The notes under the pieces were generated by a model. That model saw only the letters and a list, made by a program, of their open reading frames with translations, was not told the DNA's origin and did not search any database. From Chionis minor (taxonomy: Eukaryota > Chordata > Aves > Charadriiformes > Chionididae): DNA of 64,000 bases. Where the stretch lies: positions 1 to 64,000 of the forward strand of contig VZSF01001204.1 of the NCBI GenBank assembly GCA_013398295.1, written 5' to 3'. Position 1 is the stretch's first letter; each line of letters opens with the position of its first letter. Below are positions 11,020 through 21,300 of the stretch, piece by piece. A program made the position numbers and the translations under genes.

Positions 11020-14000
11020 GGCAAGGATAGTATTTATAACTGTCTCGCTTAAAAACAAGACAAGATAACTGGGAATAATGGAGCATCCTACAACACAGGG
11101 ATCTTTCTTTTTCTCTTGTAGTCATCATTTGAGAAGTCAGCATGGGTTCCCCCGTGACAGCACTAAAGAAAATGTCTGAATGCCACTATTTAGCCAGTTT
11201 GGGTTTTTTTATAAACTGTGTTTGCTTCATCTTTGTCACAGCTACTGCTCTGTTCTGCCATAACTGCAAGCCATGTGGAGACTATCTACAGAATGAGTCC
11301 ATTCCTGTCAGCTGTGGCTGTTTACTGAGATCTGAGGGAGAAAAAAAAATCCTACTGGTATTAAAATACACTATGAAGGCAATTCACTCTAGCTTGAAGG
11401 TCTTGTCCTTATTCTATAGAATCTGCTTTTTTACATTAACAATTCCTTTACTTCCCTGTCTGAATGGGTTTTTTGACATTAATATTACACTGTATTTCTA
11501 GTAAAAATCCTGTTTCTCTAAGAGTCAGTTCTTCTGATGTTATCTCTGACAAAAGTTGTTGTCAGTAAATGCACCAATAGATTACCATCACTAATGTAAC
11601 TCTACTGTGAGATTGAGGTGGTGGGTGCATCGCTGTGCTATATGCATACATCCACACAGTCCAGTCTTAGAGCTATTCAGGCATCTGGACCAAATTCACA
11701 AATTCAGAGCTTCCAGGACCAAGAAAGTAAGTTAGCTACAGTTATATGTTTGACTTTGATGTGCGAATACTTGATTTGTATCTGTACTAGTGTTTATTAG
11801 TTGCACTGAGTCGGCACAAAATTGTATATGGCCACTCATTCCTTGTCTTTTTTTGGAAATCACTCTGATCCTAAGATGTACTCTGATCCTGGCTTTTCCC
11901 ACCTTGTTATTTATGTTTTCACTAATAAGAATAGTATTGCACCATATATTTGTACAGCAAGCGGCCACCACAGTTACTCTATTTTTTACAGTCTGTTTCC
12001 AAGTGAGATTTCTGCTTCAGCCACCCTGGACCCCTCAGTTCATTCTGCACAAAGGATCTGAGATTTTCAAGCTATAACCATTGCTCAGGCCACAGACATC
12101 CCTCACTACCCTCAGTTTCGTACTTCGTCCTTTTCCACCAATATTCTCGCCACTTGTTTCCCCATTCCTCTCCTCTCTTGCTCATAAAACCAGTCAATTA
12201 ACCTTTGGAACCACCAGCCCCAAAACCACCCCCGGGGACAAGGCAGAAGTGAAAGCCTCCCAGCACACCTCTCCGGAGGCAGGCAATAACCAGCAATCAA
12301 GATACAATTTTTCCACAGAGCCAGACTCCGTCTGGCTTCCGCATTACACTGCATGAAGAACCTCTCTTGTAACAGGGATTTAGATGGGTGGCTCAGAGCC
12401 CTTCCTTCAAGCAGAGATGTTTTTCCAGTCTTTTGATTTTCCTACCCCTGCCACTGATCCTTGTTTTCTTCCTATTCACCCTGTCACCAGCTCTCAAGCA
12501 AACCTAAAACGAGACAAAACCTGGACTAAAACTGAGTCCAATTCAGTGGCTTTAGTTTACACAAAGCCAAGGATGCCTCTCATCTACTCTTTGTCGCAGG
12601 GAGCTTTCTGAAAGGCACACCTCCTGCATGAATATCTCTCTACGGAGAGCACCTGTGTACGTAGCAGAGCTCAGGCAGCAAAAATAGCCCATCTTTGGGA
12701 CAGTGAGGTCAGGCAGGCAGGTAAATGCCAGCTTGTTTAACCTATGGCAGGGACAGAGGTGTCTCTCTCTGGCTCGCAGAGCACCACACACACTAACGAT
12801 GCAGCTCCTGGGCAGAAGAAAGCAACGGGGAAAATAAGCACGTACTTTTCTTCGGGTGCTTGACTTTATGGAGTACTTTAGTTCAAAATTTGGTTTTCCA
12901 TCTTTCATCATCTCTGTTCTTTCTTTCTTACAGATCTCACTGTTTAGCTTTGAGGAAAATACTTCCTAAGTAGTTACTATTCAGCTCATTCTAACCACTC
13001 ACTACTTTCAGGTGCTTTTCATTTTAAATCCTGAAGTATCTCCTGTAATATATGTTGAAAGTTCATAGTCATAACATAGAAATATTTCCAGACACTGATG
13101 AAGACAATATATATGCCTGACTTTAACCCTGTTACAGTGAAACAGTTTTCCTTCTGTACTAACAGTCTGAAATGCAGTTGCCTTTAAAAACCCAGAAAAA
13201 TATATGTGTGTTTTGGAAGATGAACTCCAGGGCAGGACGTTCAGTGCAGCTGGGCAACAAGGGTATGTAATTAGTTAATGCAATTCCAGCCCTGTCATTC
13301 CTAATGTCCAAAGGGTCAAATAGAAATTCATCATCCTGTTAGTTAACTGTGCTAGCTAATCATAATCTTGGGTTATGTATATAGCAAAGGCATTTTCTTA
13401 CCTCATACAGAGCATTTGAGGCTTGATGTTTGAGTTTTTTTTGTGGAAGATCACTGACACATTAACTCAATGTGCTGGCTAGAGATCCCTAGCTGTTGAA
13501 AATCGAGTGGACGGTGGTAGTGACAAAAGATACTGTTTCTGTCTTACAAGGCAAGGTTGTGGGGCTTCTTGGGGACTTCAGCAGTATAGATAGTACTGAT
13601 CAGGAATATGCCATGTCTAACATTCTATTAGAAGCTACAACTGCAATCAGTCTTGATACAAATCTGGAACTGTGCAGAATACCTCCAGATTTTCCACTCC
13701 CCATTTTTTCATTTCTCAGTGAAATGCACTTCATAAAGATTGGATTTCTGCTAGACAAAGTATACGATAATACCCAGCAAAGAAATTCTCAGATAGATAC
13801 CTGTAATTATGCTTGTCTCATCAGAACGACTATGTCTGGGCTTTTGATGCTGCAAGACATAGGTTAATTTCACTTATTCTAGGACACGTGTACACTAAAT
13901 AATGGAAAGCAGTGCAGGGATTCGTAATTTAGCATCTCCAGATGGTTCTGTGTGGAGGATAAACACTCAAAGACACTTGCTCAGGACCAGAGGCAATATA

Positions 14001-15237
14001 GATGCATGACATACAGGCTGACAAGCCCTGCCACTCCACAAGGCTTATTATGACATCTTGGGACAGTCTGGATTTTAATAGTCATGTCTAGAGTGCATCA
14101 GGGATTCCTTGTGAACAATTATATGTTTGTAAATAACATCCCTGGGAGCTGGGCCCTGACCTGGGATGAAGCAAGATGCCACAAATCAGCCATCCCACAC
14201 TGCGGAGCACTGCGCAGTGAGGCAGCTGCTCCCTGGATTGCTCCACTGCCTCCCTCCCAGTGCAGCTGCAGGAGCAAGAGCAAGGTCATGGCAGAGCTGG
14301 TCTGTGAGGCTGGGGGAACTGGGGTGGGGGACTGAAGGTGGGAAGGTGGAGGAGCTGGAGCCTGGCTGTGGAAGCAGAGGAACCATAGGCGTATCAGAGA
14401 CATGTGGTGACATGGTGGAAGAGGTTGTTGAGGACTCAGACTGAGGTCTGAGGAAAACAAAGTGTAAGGAGGGATAATTCCATTCCTGCGTGTCTCTGTG
14501 TGTCCAGACTTTCAGCAGCTGCAAGTGCCTGTCTTGGCTGAATGCCCTCCAGCAACAGCCTAGAGGAACAACAGCTCCGGTTCCTTTCACAACACCATAC
14601 CAGGATAACTGCGCTGAAACCAGTGGTCTTATCTGCAGACACCTGAGGCAAAATTTAATCCCGCGTGTTTAATTCACATTATATGTTTTTCATTTGTCCG
14701 AAGCCCTTCTGCACTCAGATGGTTACGTCCTGGGTACACGCTGTTTACCTACAAGGAATGTGAAGCATTTAGTGGCATGCCAGCATCAGGGCAATTACTG
14801 CCATGCTGGAGCTGCCCCCTGGCTCTGATGTGATATCCTGTCTGAACTGTTGCCAGTGCTCTGGTCTTCCCATCCTCTTGATCCATCTGAATTCGTAATA
14901 TTCATTTGAGGGTGAGCTGAGGCCACATTATTTTGTGTCTGTTTGAAAAGATCTGTGTGCATCTTAAGCACTCTGAGATTCTCCTAGTTTCATCCACCGA
15001 ATAGCAATGGGGTTTATGTGACAGCATAAGGATGGTCTGAAAAAGTCATTATAATTTAACTTGAGAAGTGACTTTATATCAGTATGGGGAAACTGATATG
15101 GACACTGCCATCACAGCTTTCACAGATGAGCACCAACAAAACTCACTTCTGTAGTTCAGGACTACTCCAGCTATTCCCTTTGCTCTTGATTGCCTTGTTC
15201 AGTAACAAGAAAACCATGATGGGGGGTTATTTTAACT

Positions 15238-15263
15238 CCCCCCCCACCCCACCCCCCCACCCC
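15238..15263 (+). repeat. C-rich tract, G-quadruplex-capable on the minus strand
   Basis: Four C runs of 8, 4, 7 and 4 bases separated by single A residues. On the minus strand this gives four G runs with one-base loops, matching the simple pattern for a stable intramolecular G-quadruplex. Whether it folds in the cell is unknown; it also works as a C/A simple repeat that could be hard to sequence. Confidence 0.85.
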
Positions 15264-15714
15264 GAGGGACATAGTCCCCATTCAGACAGTTACTTTGATG
15301 TATAATTTTTTCTCTCCAGTTTAGCTTTGGGTGCTTTGAATAATTCAACACACTAAACTGAAGAGACTATACGCTTTTCTTCTCTAAAATAAGGTGCGTG
15401 GGCAGTATATATGCTAGTTTAGGGAGGGATCCCTTTTTTTTTTCCAATGGAAGTTCTAACAGAAATATATTTGTGCCATGAAGTGCATGAACATCCAATA
15501 CAGTAAGGCTCACAGGACTAACTGCAGAAGCTCTGTAGATTTGATCTGTACAAAACTGGTAGAAGTTTCTTTGGGTTTTTTCTTGTCAGACAGCCCAGGC
15601 AGAGCTATACTGCTGCAGAAACTGGGCTAGGGCATCTGGACTCATCTCTGGGCAGAAAGAGAAGACACACCTGGGAAGAAAGACATGGAAGTATGGAACT
15701 CCTAAAACACAGAT

Positions 15715-15845
15715 GTCTAAGTTAGGTGCGTACACCGTGTTGTTAGGAAGCCTCCAGAGCAAAATTGAGCGTGCCGATTTTACTTCCCTGCCTCAATTGC
15801 ATAATTGCCTACCTGTGTACTCCCTCTGGGTGCCTACGTGAGGAA
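15715..15845. repeat. Possible old interspersed repeat fragment
   Basis: Contains 'GATGTCTAAGTTAGGTGCG' and, about 100 bases on, 'CTCTGGGTGCCTACGTGAGG'. TTAGGTGCCTAA-like words in this spacing are typical of ancient repeats I associate with reptile and bird genomes; related words occur near 17690 and 42388. I cannot name the family with certainty. Confidence 0.3.
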
Positions 15846-16151
15846 ACTGTAACAAGTTTTTCATTAGCTAATTATATTAAGATAATGAGAAAAATATATA
15901 CCATGTAGGCAAGCACTTAGGCAAAGCTCTATCTACACTTGAATTAGCCACTAATATTTTGAAATAGGAATATCTACATCACCTTTTACGTTGTTTAACA
16001 TCTCTTCAAGTTACATGAGAGTAGCTTTTCCTGCAGAGAAACCATGAGTTTCATGTTGCAGTGTAGATTAATTGCTTTGCACAATCTTTTATTGTCACTG
16101 ATTTGACCTTTTTTTTTTCCCTTTCCAGGCCCTGAAAACTGCTTTTATTTC
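15846..16151. other. Intergenic, nothing recognised
   Basis: AT-rich stretch between two old repeat relics, with a T-rich run at about 16109-16118. No exon, RNA gene or repeat body was recognised in it. Confidence 0.6.
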
Positions 16152-16285
16152 CTGATTTAGATTTTAAGCTCTTTGGGGCAGAAATCCTGTTTGTATATTT
16201 GTACAGAAGAAGCGGGTCTTGCTGTATGACTGTAGTTTGTGAACATTACCACAATATAAATAGTACATTAATCATTAATTACATT
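16152..16285 (+). mobile_element. Old amniote SINE tail relic
   Basis: Follows in order the 3' part of the amniote MIR-like SINEs well known from turtles and crocodilians: 'GATTTAGATTTTAAGCTCTTTGGGGCAG' (in part), then a GTTTGTATATTTGTACAG block, then 'CCACAATATAAATAGTA' and an AT-rich end. The middle is diverged. The assignment rests on remembered consensus word order. Confidence 0.65.
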
Positions 16286-17089
16286 GTTGATACATTGCTA
16301 TGTCTTAAGCGGTGGCACTGTCTATGACTCTTTGGCTCCTCACAGAGATGAGGTCAAGGCATTTCCATAATCAAAACATTTGTCTGAAGTCATGGTTGCC
16401 CCAGATCTTGCTGGAACAGATTCAGAGAGATTGACATTGTACTGTGAACTTCAGTTGCCGAAGGTAGCAGCCATATTACCGATTGGCATATTTTGTGTTA
16501 CTTCAGAAGATTAAAAATTATTAACTAAGGTATGTGCATTAAGTCATGTGCATCTATAGAAAATTTGATGTATATGAAAATCTCAGACTGCTTTGCAAAC
16601 ATTATTTGGCTTCCTATAATGGCATAAAATCTTACAATCTCAATATAACGCCAGGATAAACCAGCATGTTTGGTCAGCACGTTCACAAAATGTTAGAAAG
16701 TGGGTAAACTTGTCTGCTTGATGTGTATAAGAAATGGACAAAATGCTGGACTCTACAAATCAGGTGCAGATGTATTCCAATTTCTTGTGATAGCCAATGA
16801 CTAAAACATTGAGTTCACTGTTATTTGACCTGAATTGATTTGATTGTCAAGGTCGTGCTGGAAATCAAAAAAAATGAAACCAGATCTCCTAACTCTCACT
16901 AAATTACAGTTTCTGAATTACGGCAACTGATGGTGCAATCCATAACAGCATTTAACCACATAAAGAGCAATTTAAGACAATTTCCCAACTACTTGAGGCA
17001 CATAACTCAAATCTTATCCAAACTGCCTAGGGACACATAGCTTGGACTGAGAATCTGAGTTTGACTCTTCCATCTGTATAATAGATCAG
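16286..17089. other. Intergenic, nothing recognised
   Basis: AT-rich unique-looking sequence. 'GCTTTGCAAACATTATTTGG' near 16590 faintly recalls the middle of the old SINE family but is too short to call. Confidence 0.55.
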
Positions 17090-17790
17090 TAACACAAAAT
17101 ACCTAACCAATGTGGCCTGAGAGACGTGGCCTAGGTTCTCCCCTCCTTCCTGAGTCCTCAGACACTGTGGTGGCATACTGTGAGTCCCTCTTGCCCTGTT
17201 GCTCCTTGACATGTAAGTTTTGTAGTCCTGTCCCCTCATCCTCAAAAAAGTAGGAGGTGTCCACCAGGGACAGCCAATGCCTGATGGCCTGGCTGTGCTG
17301 CAGAAAGGGAGCCCTGGGTTCAATGCCCCTGAGGCTGAGGAGAGCCAGAAAGTGACCCTGCAAGAAAGAGCTAGTGGAACAGGCTGTTTTTCCACCTCAG
17401 TGCATGACTGAGATATCAAAGCTCAACAGCTGGTTTCAGGTTCTGCCTCACAAAAGCACCTGACTCTATAACTGAGTTAAACTGCTGAATGGCAGCAAGA
17501 GAGAGAACTTCAGAGAGAACTTCAGAGAGGACATCCCTTTCTTCAGCATTTCCTGCTGCCTGGCTCAGTGTTCTGAATACCGGGATGCCTGTTGTCAACC
17601 TCAACTTTAAACATCTACCCCTGCTTGCTTGTTGTGTGGGACACCTCACTGGGCACCAAGGGTTCCCACCCTGCAGGTGGGCACACACAATTTAGGTGCT
17701 GAGTATCACAGCTCTCTAACCCTTCTAGAGAGGGTCTTCTGAGATTCCTCAGCAACTAGGCACCGTGTTTCAGGTGCCACAATCCTGCTT
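17090..17790. repeat. Possible ancient repeat with a tRNA B-box-like word
   Basis: GC-richer than its flanks. 'CCTGGGTTCAATGCCCCTGA' (about 17313-17332) resembles the tRNA-derived B-box region of amniote SINEs, followed by 'GGCTGAGGAGAG'. Further right 'TTTAGGTGCTGAGTATC' and 'CTAGGCACCGTG' echo the GGTGCC-rich words of the same class of old repeats. Two overlapping minus-strand frames (17027-17419, 17416-17688) show no domain. The boundaries are guesses and part of this block may be unique DNA. Confidence 0.3.
17501..17530 (+). repeat. 12-bp tandem repeat, about 2.5 copies
   Basis: The unit GAGAGAACTTCA occurs twice in direct succession (17501-17512, 17513-17524) followed by GAGAGG. It is a local slippage-type duplication within the GC-richer block. 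Confidence 0.85.
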
Positions 17791-17879
17791 TGATATAAGC
17801 CATCTAGGAAGGACATAATACACAGAGAAGATGCAGTACTTAATCATCAGGGGAAGCAGGAAGTTGCTGCAGAAGAAAT

Positions 17880-18050
17880 GGCTGGACTAGCGGTCAGGGA
17901 CTTAGAAAACCTTGATTCATGTCATTACTTCTTGCACAGTAAAGCTATGTGCAAATGATGTCTCAATGCCTCAGTTCCTCCTCTGCAAATGAAAGAGTGC
18001 TGGTGTGTCCTACATGAGAGCTGTGAGGATGCACTGAAGTGCGGAGACCA
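17880..18050 (+). mobile_element. MIR-like CORE-SINE relic
   Basis: Reads through the MIR order on the plus strand: 'CTAGCGGTCAGGGACTTAG', a block corresponding to the CTGTGTGACC region, then 'CAATGCCTCAGTTCCTCCTC' and 'TGCAAATGAAAGAGTG', then 'CCTACATGAGAGCTGTGAGG'. The last three are the strongest match to the core (CTCAGTTTCCTCATCTGTAAAATG ... GTTGTGAGG) in the window. It is strongly diverged, so old. Confidence 0.75.
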
Positions 18051-18113
18051 GATGGGAACAAAGGTCAAAGGCAGAAGTGATAGTCTGAGTGATTACAAGT
18101 CAAGTTACAAAAA

Positions 18114-18392
18114 CTACTCACGTGCATAGGGAGAAATTGCTGTGAACAAGATCCACCTTGCATGAGGCTTTTTAATTTTCCAGGCATTGCCACGTTGCAG
18201 TAATTTATCCGCTTCTGGGAACAGCTTAGCAAGATCATGAGTAAATTCTTTAAGCTTTACAGGGAATAAGAATCCCCACTCTCGAGCTGTACCTGCCTGA
18301 GCCTTTCCTTTCTGACCGTCACGATCATCTGCTACTATTTGAGTCCCAGTAATCCTACATGTCTTCATATATAAACTACAGTTCTGACTCAC
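18114..18392 (-). CDS. Unassigned open reading frame / possible exon
   Basis: Not recognised. A minus-strand open frame whose protein reads like real coding sequence: mixed charge, the stretch WGFLFPVKLKEFTHDLAKLF, then NAWKIKKPHARWILFTAISP near the end. It opens upstream of the listed start, after a TAG near 18427. It reaches a consensus-quality splice donor GCAC|GTGAGTAG (last exon base 18122) just before its TAG (18114-18116). It holds at least five CpGs in CpG-poor surroundings. No clear acceptor was found. It could be an exon of an unknown gene, a retroelement coding relic or chance. It lies immediately right of a MIR-like relic. Confidence 0.25.
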   Translation of the reverse strand: MSQNCSLYMKTCRITGTQIVADDRDGQKGKAQAGTAREWGFLFPVKLKEFTHDLAKLFPEADKLLQRGNAWKIKKPHARWILFTAISPYARE

Positions 18393-21300
18393 ATCACCCT
18401 CAGGTTGCCTCCATGTCAGGTGTCTCTAGAGCAGCGAGGTCCAGGCTTTGTCAGGTATAGCCATTTCACAGGCAATGACAAAATGTTGATCAGCAGAACA
18501 TTAGGATCTGTATGAACGCTTACTTTCTTTTCCACCCTTATCAGGCACATGTTTCCAAGTCTCTTGGCATCAAGGTGTAAGAGCAATTTCATTGTTTGTT
18601 CATTGTTAGAAATAACATTCATCATTCAGTAGTTGTGTTGATCTTTCTCAGCAGAGATCAAGTGCGGCTGTGTGTCTGGAAGGGATATGCCTAAAGGTTA
18701 GATGTCAGACAACCAGTGAAATCAACAAAGTAAATGGAGAGAGGGGAAAGGTAGGATATAGGTGACCTTTTTCAGCTGGACAGCTAGAGAAAGTGAATAC
18801 CCAAGTACTTCTCTACCACTTTAAAAACTTGCATTTGGTAGATTATGTTACAGAACAAAGTTCTGGGAGAGGTCTGAAAGGAGAGACAACGGTCTTAGTA
18901 AGCAAAGAGAGGGGAGGTGTTTCATGGTGGAAAAGAAAACAGAAAGGTGAGATCAGCAGAGACTTTTCACCAGAGGACTTAATTCACAGCGTCCAGACTT
19001 CCCTTGCTATTCATTTACAGGAAACCACCGAAATTTTCTTTAATATCAGTCATCCATTTTATAGGGTTGTCTTAAATTCACATGCTTATCATATTCAACA
19101 AATGTACTAGAAGATAATTAACCAACTTTAATGAACCTTGGCACAGTCAACTATTCTCTTCCAAGATTCAGCTGGGTAAAGGTCGCCAATTCTGAAAAAT
19201 TAACTGCTTGATCTAATAAGGCCCTGCATCACCTCTCATTTTGAAGCTGAACTTAAGTGATCCTCAGATATTATTTACCTATCATTTAGGTAAGATCAGT
19301 TCTATCCTGTTGTTTCTAGTGCTGTACTTCCATTAAGCTCTTTTGCAGCATCATTTTCTAGACAGTATATACCTTATTCCTCCAGATAAGTCTTAAAAAT
19401 ACCCTCTCTCTCTGCCACCGTAAAGTTGGAACATTCAGCACTGAAATGCTGAAGAATCAGGTGCTTGTTCTTGTTATTATCATAAATCACAGTGACATTA
19501 AAGTAGTAGTAGAGTAGCAGCAGCTTGCTGGGTGTCCAAGACAAAATTCCTACTGTTGTGGAGGCTGGGACACACCCAAAAGCAGTGTGCTATGCTGCGC
19601 ACTCCGATTTCACATGCAGTCTCCCTCCAGCCAGTACAGAGATAGGATCAAATGGGAAAAGTCTATGGATTTAGGGCACTTGAAAGAAAGAGAGGATTTA
19701 AGCATAGCTGGAATGAAGAGGTTGAAGCATGTGATTAGTACATTAGTTGGAAGAAACTGGAAGACCAGGAACAGCTCGGGCACAAAAGAAATGCATGAAG
19801 AGAGAGACTAGGATTAAGTTTATGGGGATATCAAGGGTTAGCCTGTTTTAAAGATGTTCAGACTTGAATTCTTCAAGCTGAGCTACTGGTGGTCAGTAGA
19901 GGGTTGTTTGATACATACCCAGATGGAAACCCTGATTAGTTCTGGCTGTCCCTGACAGGAGCCCTGAAACCCAGACAGATGTACACAGCAGATCTGGGAG
20001 GCCCACAGTCACTGGTGGAATCCTGTTTGAACTAGGGCTATCGCAGGGTGTAGCTCAAAGTTTCGAAGTCATACAATAGTTATCCCAGCTAGCGCATATC
20101 ACTGTCTCTTTAAGGCAATCGGTATCAGCAACCCCAAATATTTCAGCCCACACTCCTATAAATAAGAGAAGAATCGCTTAGAGATCACATAGCTTCTTTT
20201 ATATTTAACTAGTTGCCATAGCGTCTCTCCTGTAAAACTGTGATAGCTATGGCTACCTAAAGGATGTCTAACCTTTGTCAATCATGTTTCTCTCTCTGCT
20301 TGGAGAAAATAAATAAGGATAGGAAATTAAGCTTCAAATAATTTTCTTGAAGCACAGCCAAGACTATCTGATGAGGTCCCGCGCCTTTTTAGAAAGTATC
20401 AAGTCAGAAAAAGTCAAGTTTATGAACACTAGGAATGAGGAATTAAAGTACATGTTCAGGCAACCTTTACCCTGCCTCGCTTGTGCAGCCTCTGCTCCAG
20501 GAACAGATCCCATACCCGAGGGTGTCTTTGAACTGTGCAGGGGTGGAGGTGGCTACGCTTGCCCCGCAGCCAAATTCCTGGCGCACCTCACCCCCAGAAG
20601 AACAGATTTCTCACATTTGATAAAATCTTTGCTTCTTTTTTACAGTCTCTTGCCTTTATGCACTTGACACAATCTAACCCTACACTCACCTGCCATTAAA
20701 CTTGTCATGCACAGCCAGCCCCAGTTGTCTGTTGACATCCTTATTTATAGGACCGAATCAATGCAGTGCTTAAGTGAGGTGTGTAGGAGCTCTTGAAGAT
20801 ACACAAGCGCTCCTTTGATCAAACCAGCGTCCTGACAAGGAATTTTCTCCCCCATTCACAGGTGGGAACGGTCCATCCAGATCACCTTTTAACATGAGTC
20901 ACAGCTCTGTTGAACTGCTGTGACTAATCTTTCTGTCTGATCACACCTTGCACAAAGCAAGCCAGATGGTTTGCACATAATTCCAGTCCTATTGACAGGG
21001 AAGGGTGAGTGTCAAAGTTTCAAAGATCTGTCCTTTTGTCCTTTATTTCCCAGTTTTTCAGATGTAGGAGTTAGATCTGAAGCTGCTTGAAGGGCATGAA
21101 ATACCAGTGGACAGCTTTAACTCTGCACTAATGATGCTTTCTCCCACTGAATATAGGATCTGTCAATAAATTCATGAACCTCCCCCATGTGGGAGCTGGC
21201 CAAGGATCATGTCTCCCCCTCTGGAAGTACCAAAATGAAGCAGATAGCTGAGTCATCAAAGCCTCATCCTTGTGATGCAAGGACCAGGGGAACGCAGAAT

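Larger units (their letters stand above)
9936..15714. other. Intergenic, no gene recognised
   Basis: Unique-looking sequence with no recognised exon. It includes an A15 run (11005-11019), a GC-richer stretch (about 14150-14600) with overlapping open frames on both strands but no domain, and a C-rich run (15238-15263). The 123-codon frame at 13496-13867 (plus) is discussed among the rejected items. Confidence 0.55.

Noticed and set aside
13496..13867. Plus-strand 123-codon frame with a stretch (GKVVGLLGDF) faintly like von Willebrand type D domains
   Set aside because: Only a handful of residues fit, the conserved cysteines of such domains are absent, and no splice sites bracket it. Most likely chance.
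14084..14672. Several overlapping frames on both strands in a GC-richer stretch
   Set aside because: GC content lowers stop frequency; no frame has a recognisable family and few CpGs are present.
17313..17332. tRNA-like B-box GGTTCAATGCC
   Set aside because: No A box at the right distance and no cloverleaf, so not a tRNA gene; best seen as a SINE remnant.
17027..17688. Two consecutive minus-strand frames (130 and 90 codons)
   Set aside because: They lie in a block that looks like decayed repeat DNA, and the proteins show no domain.
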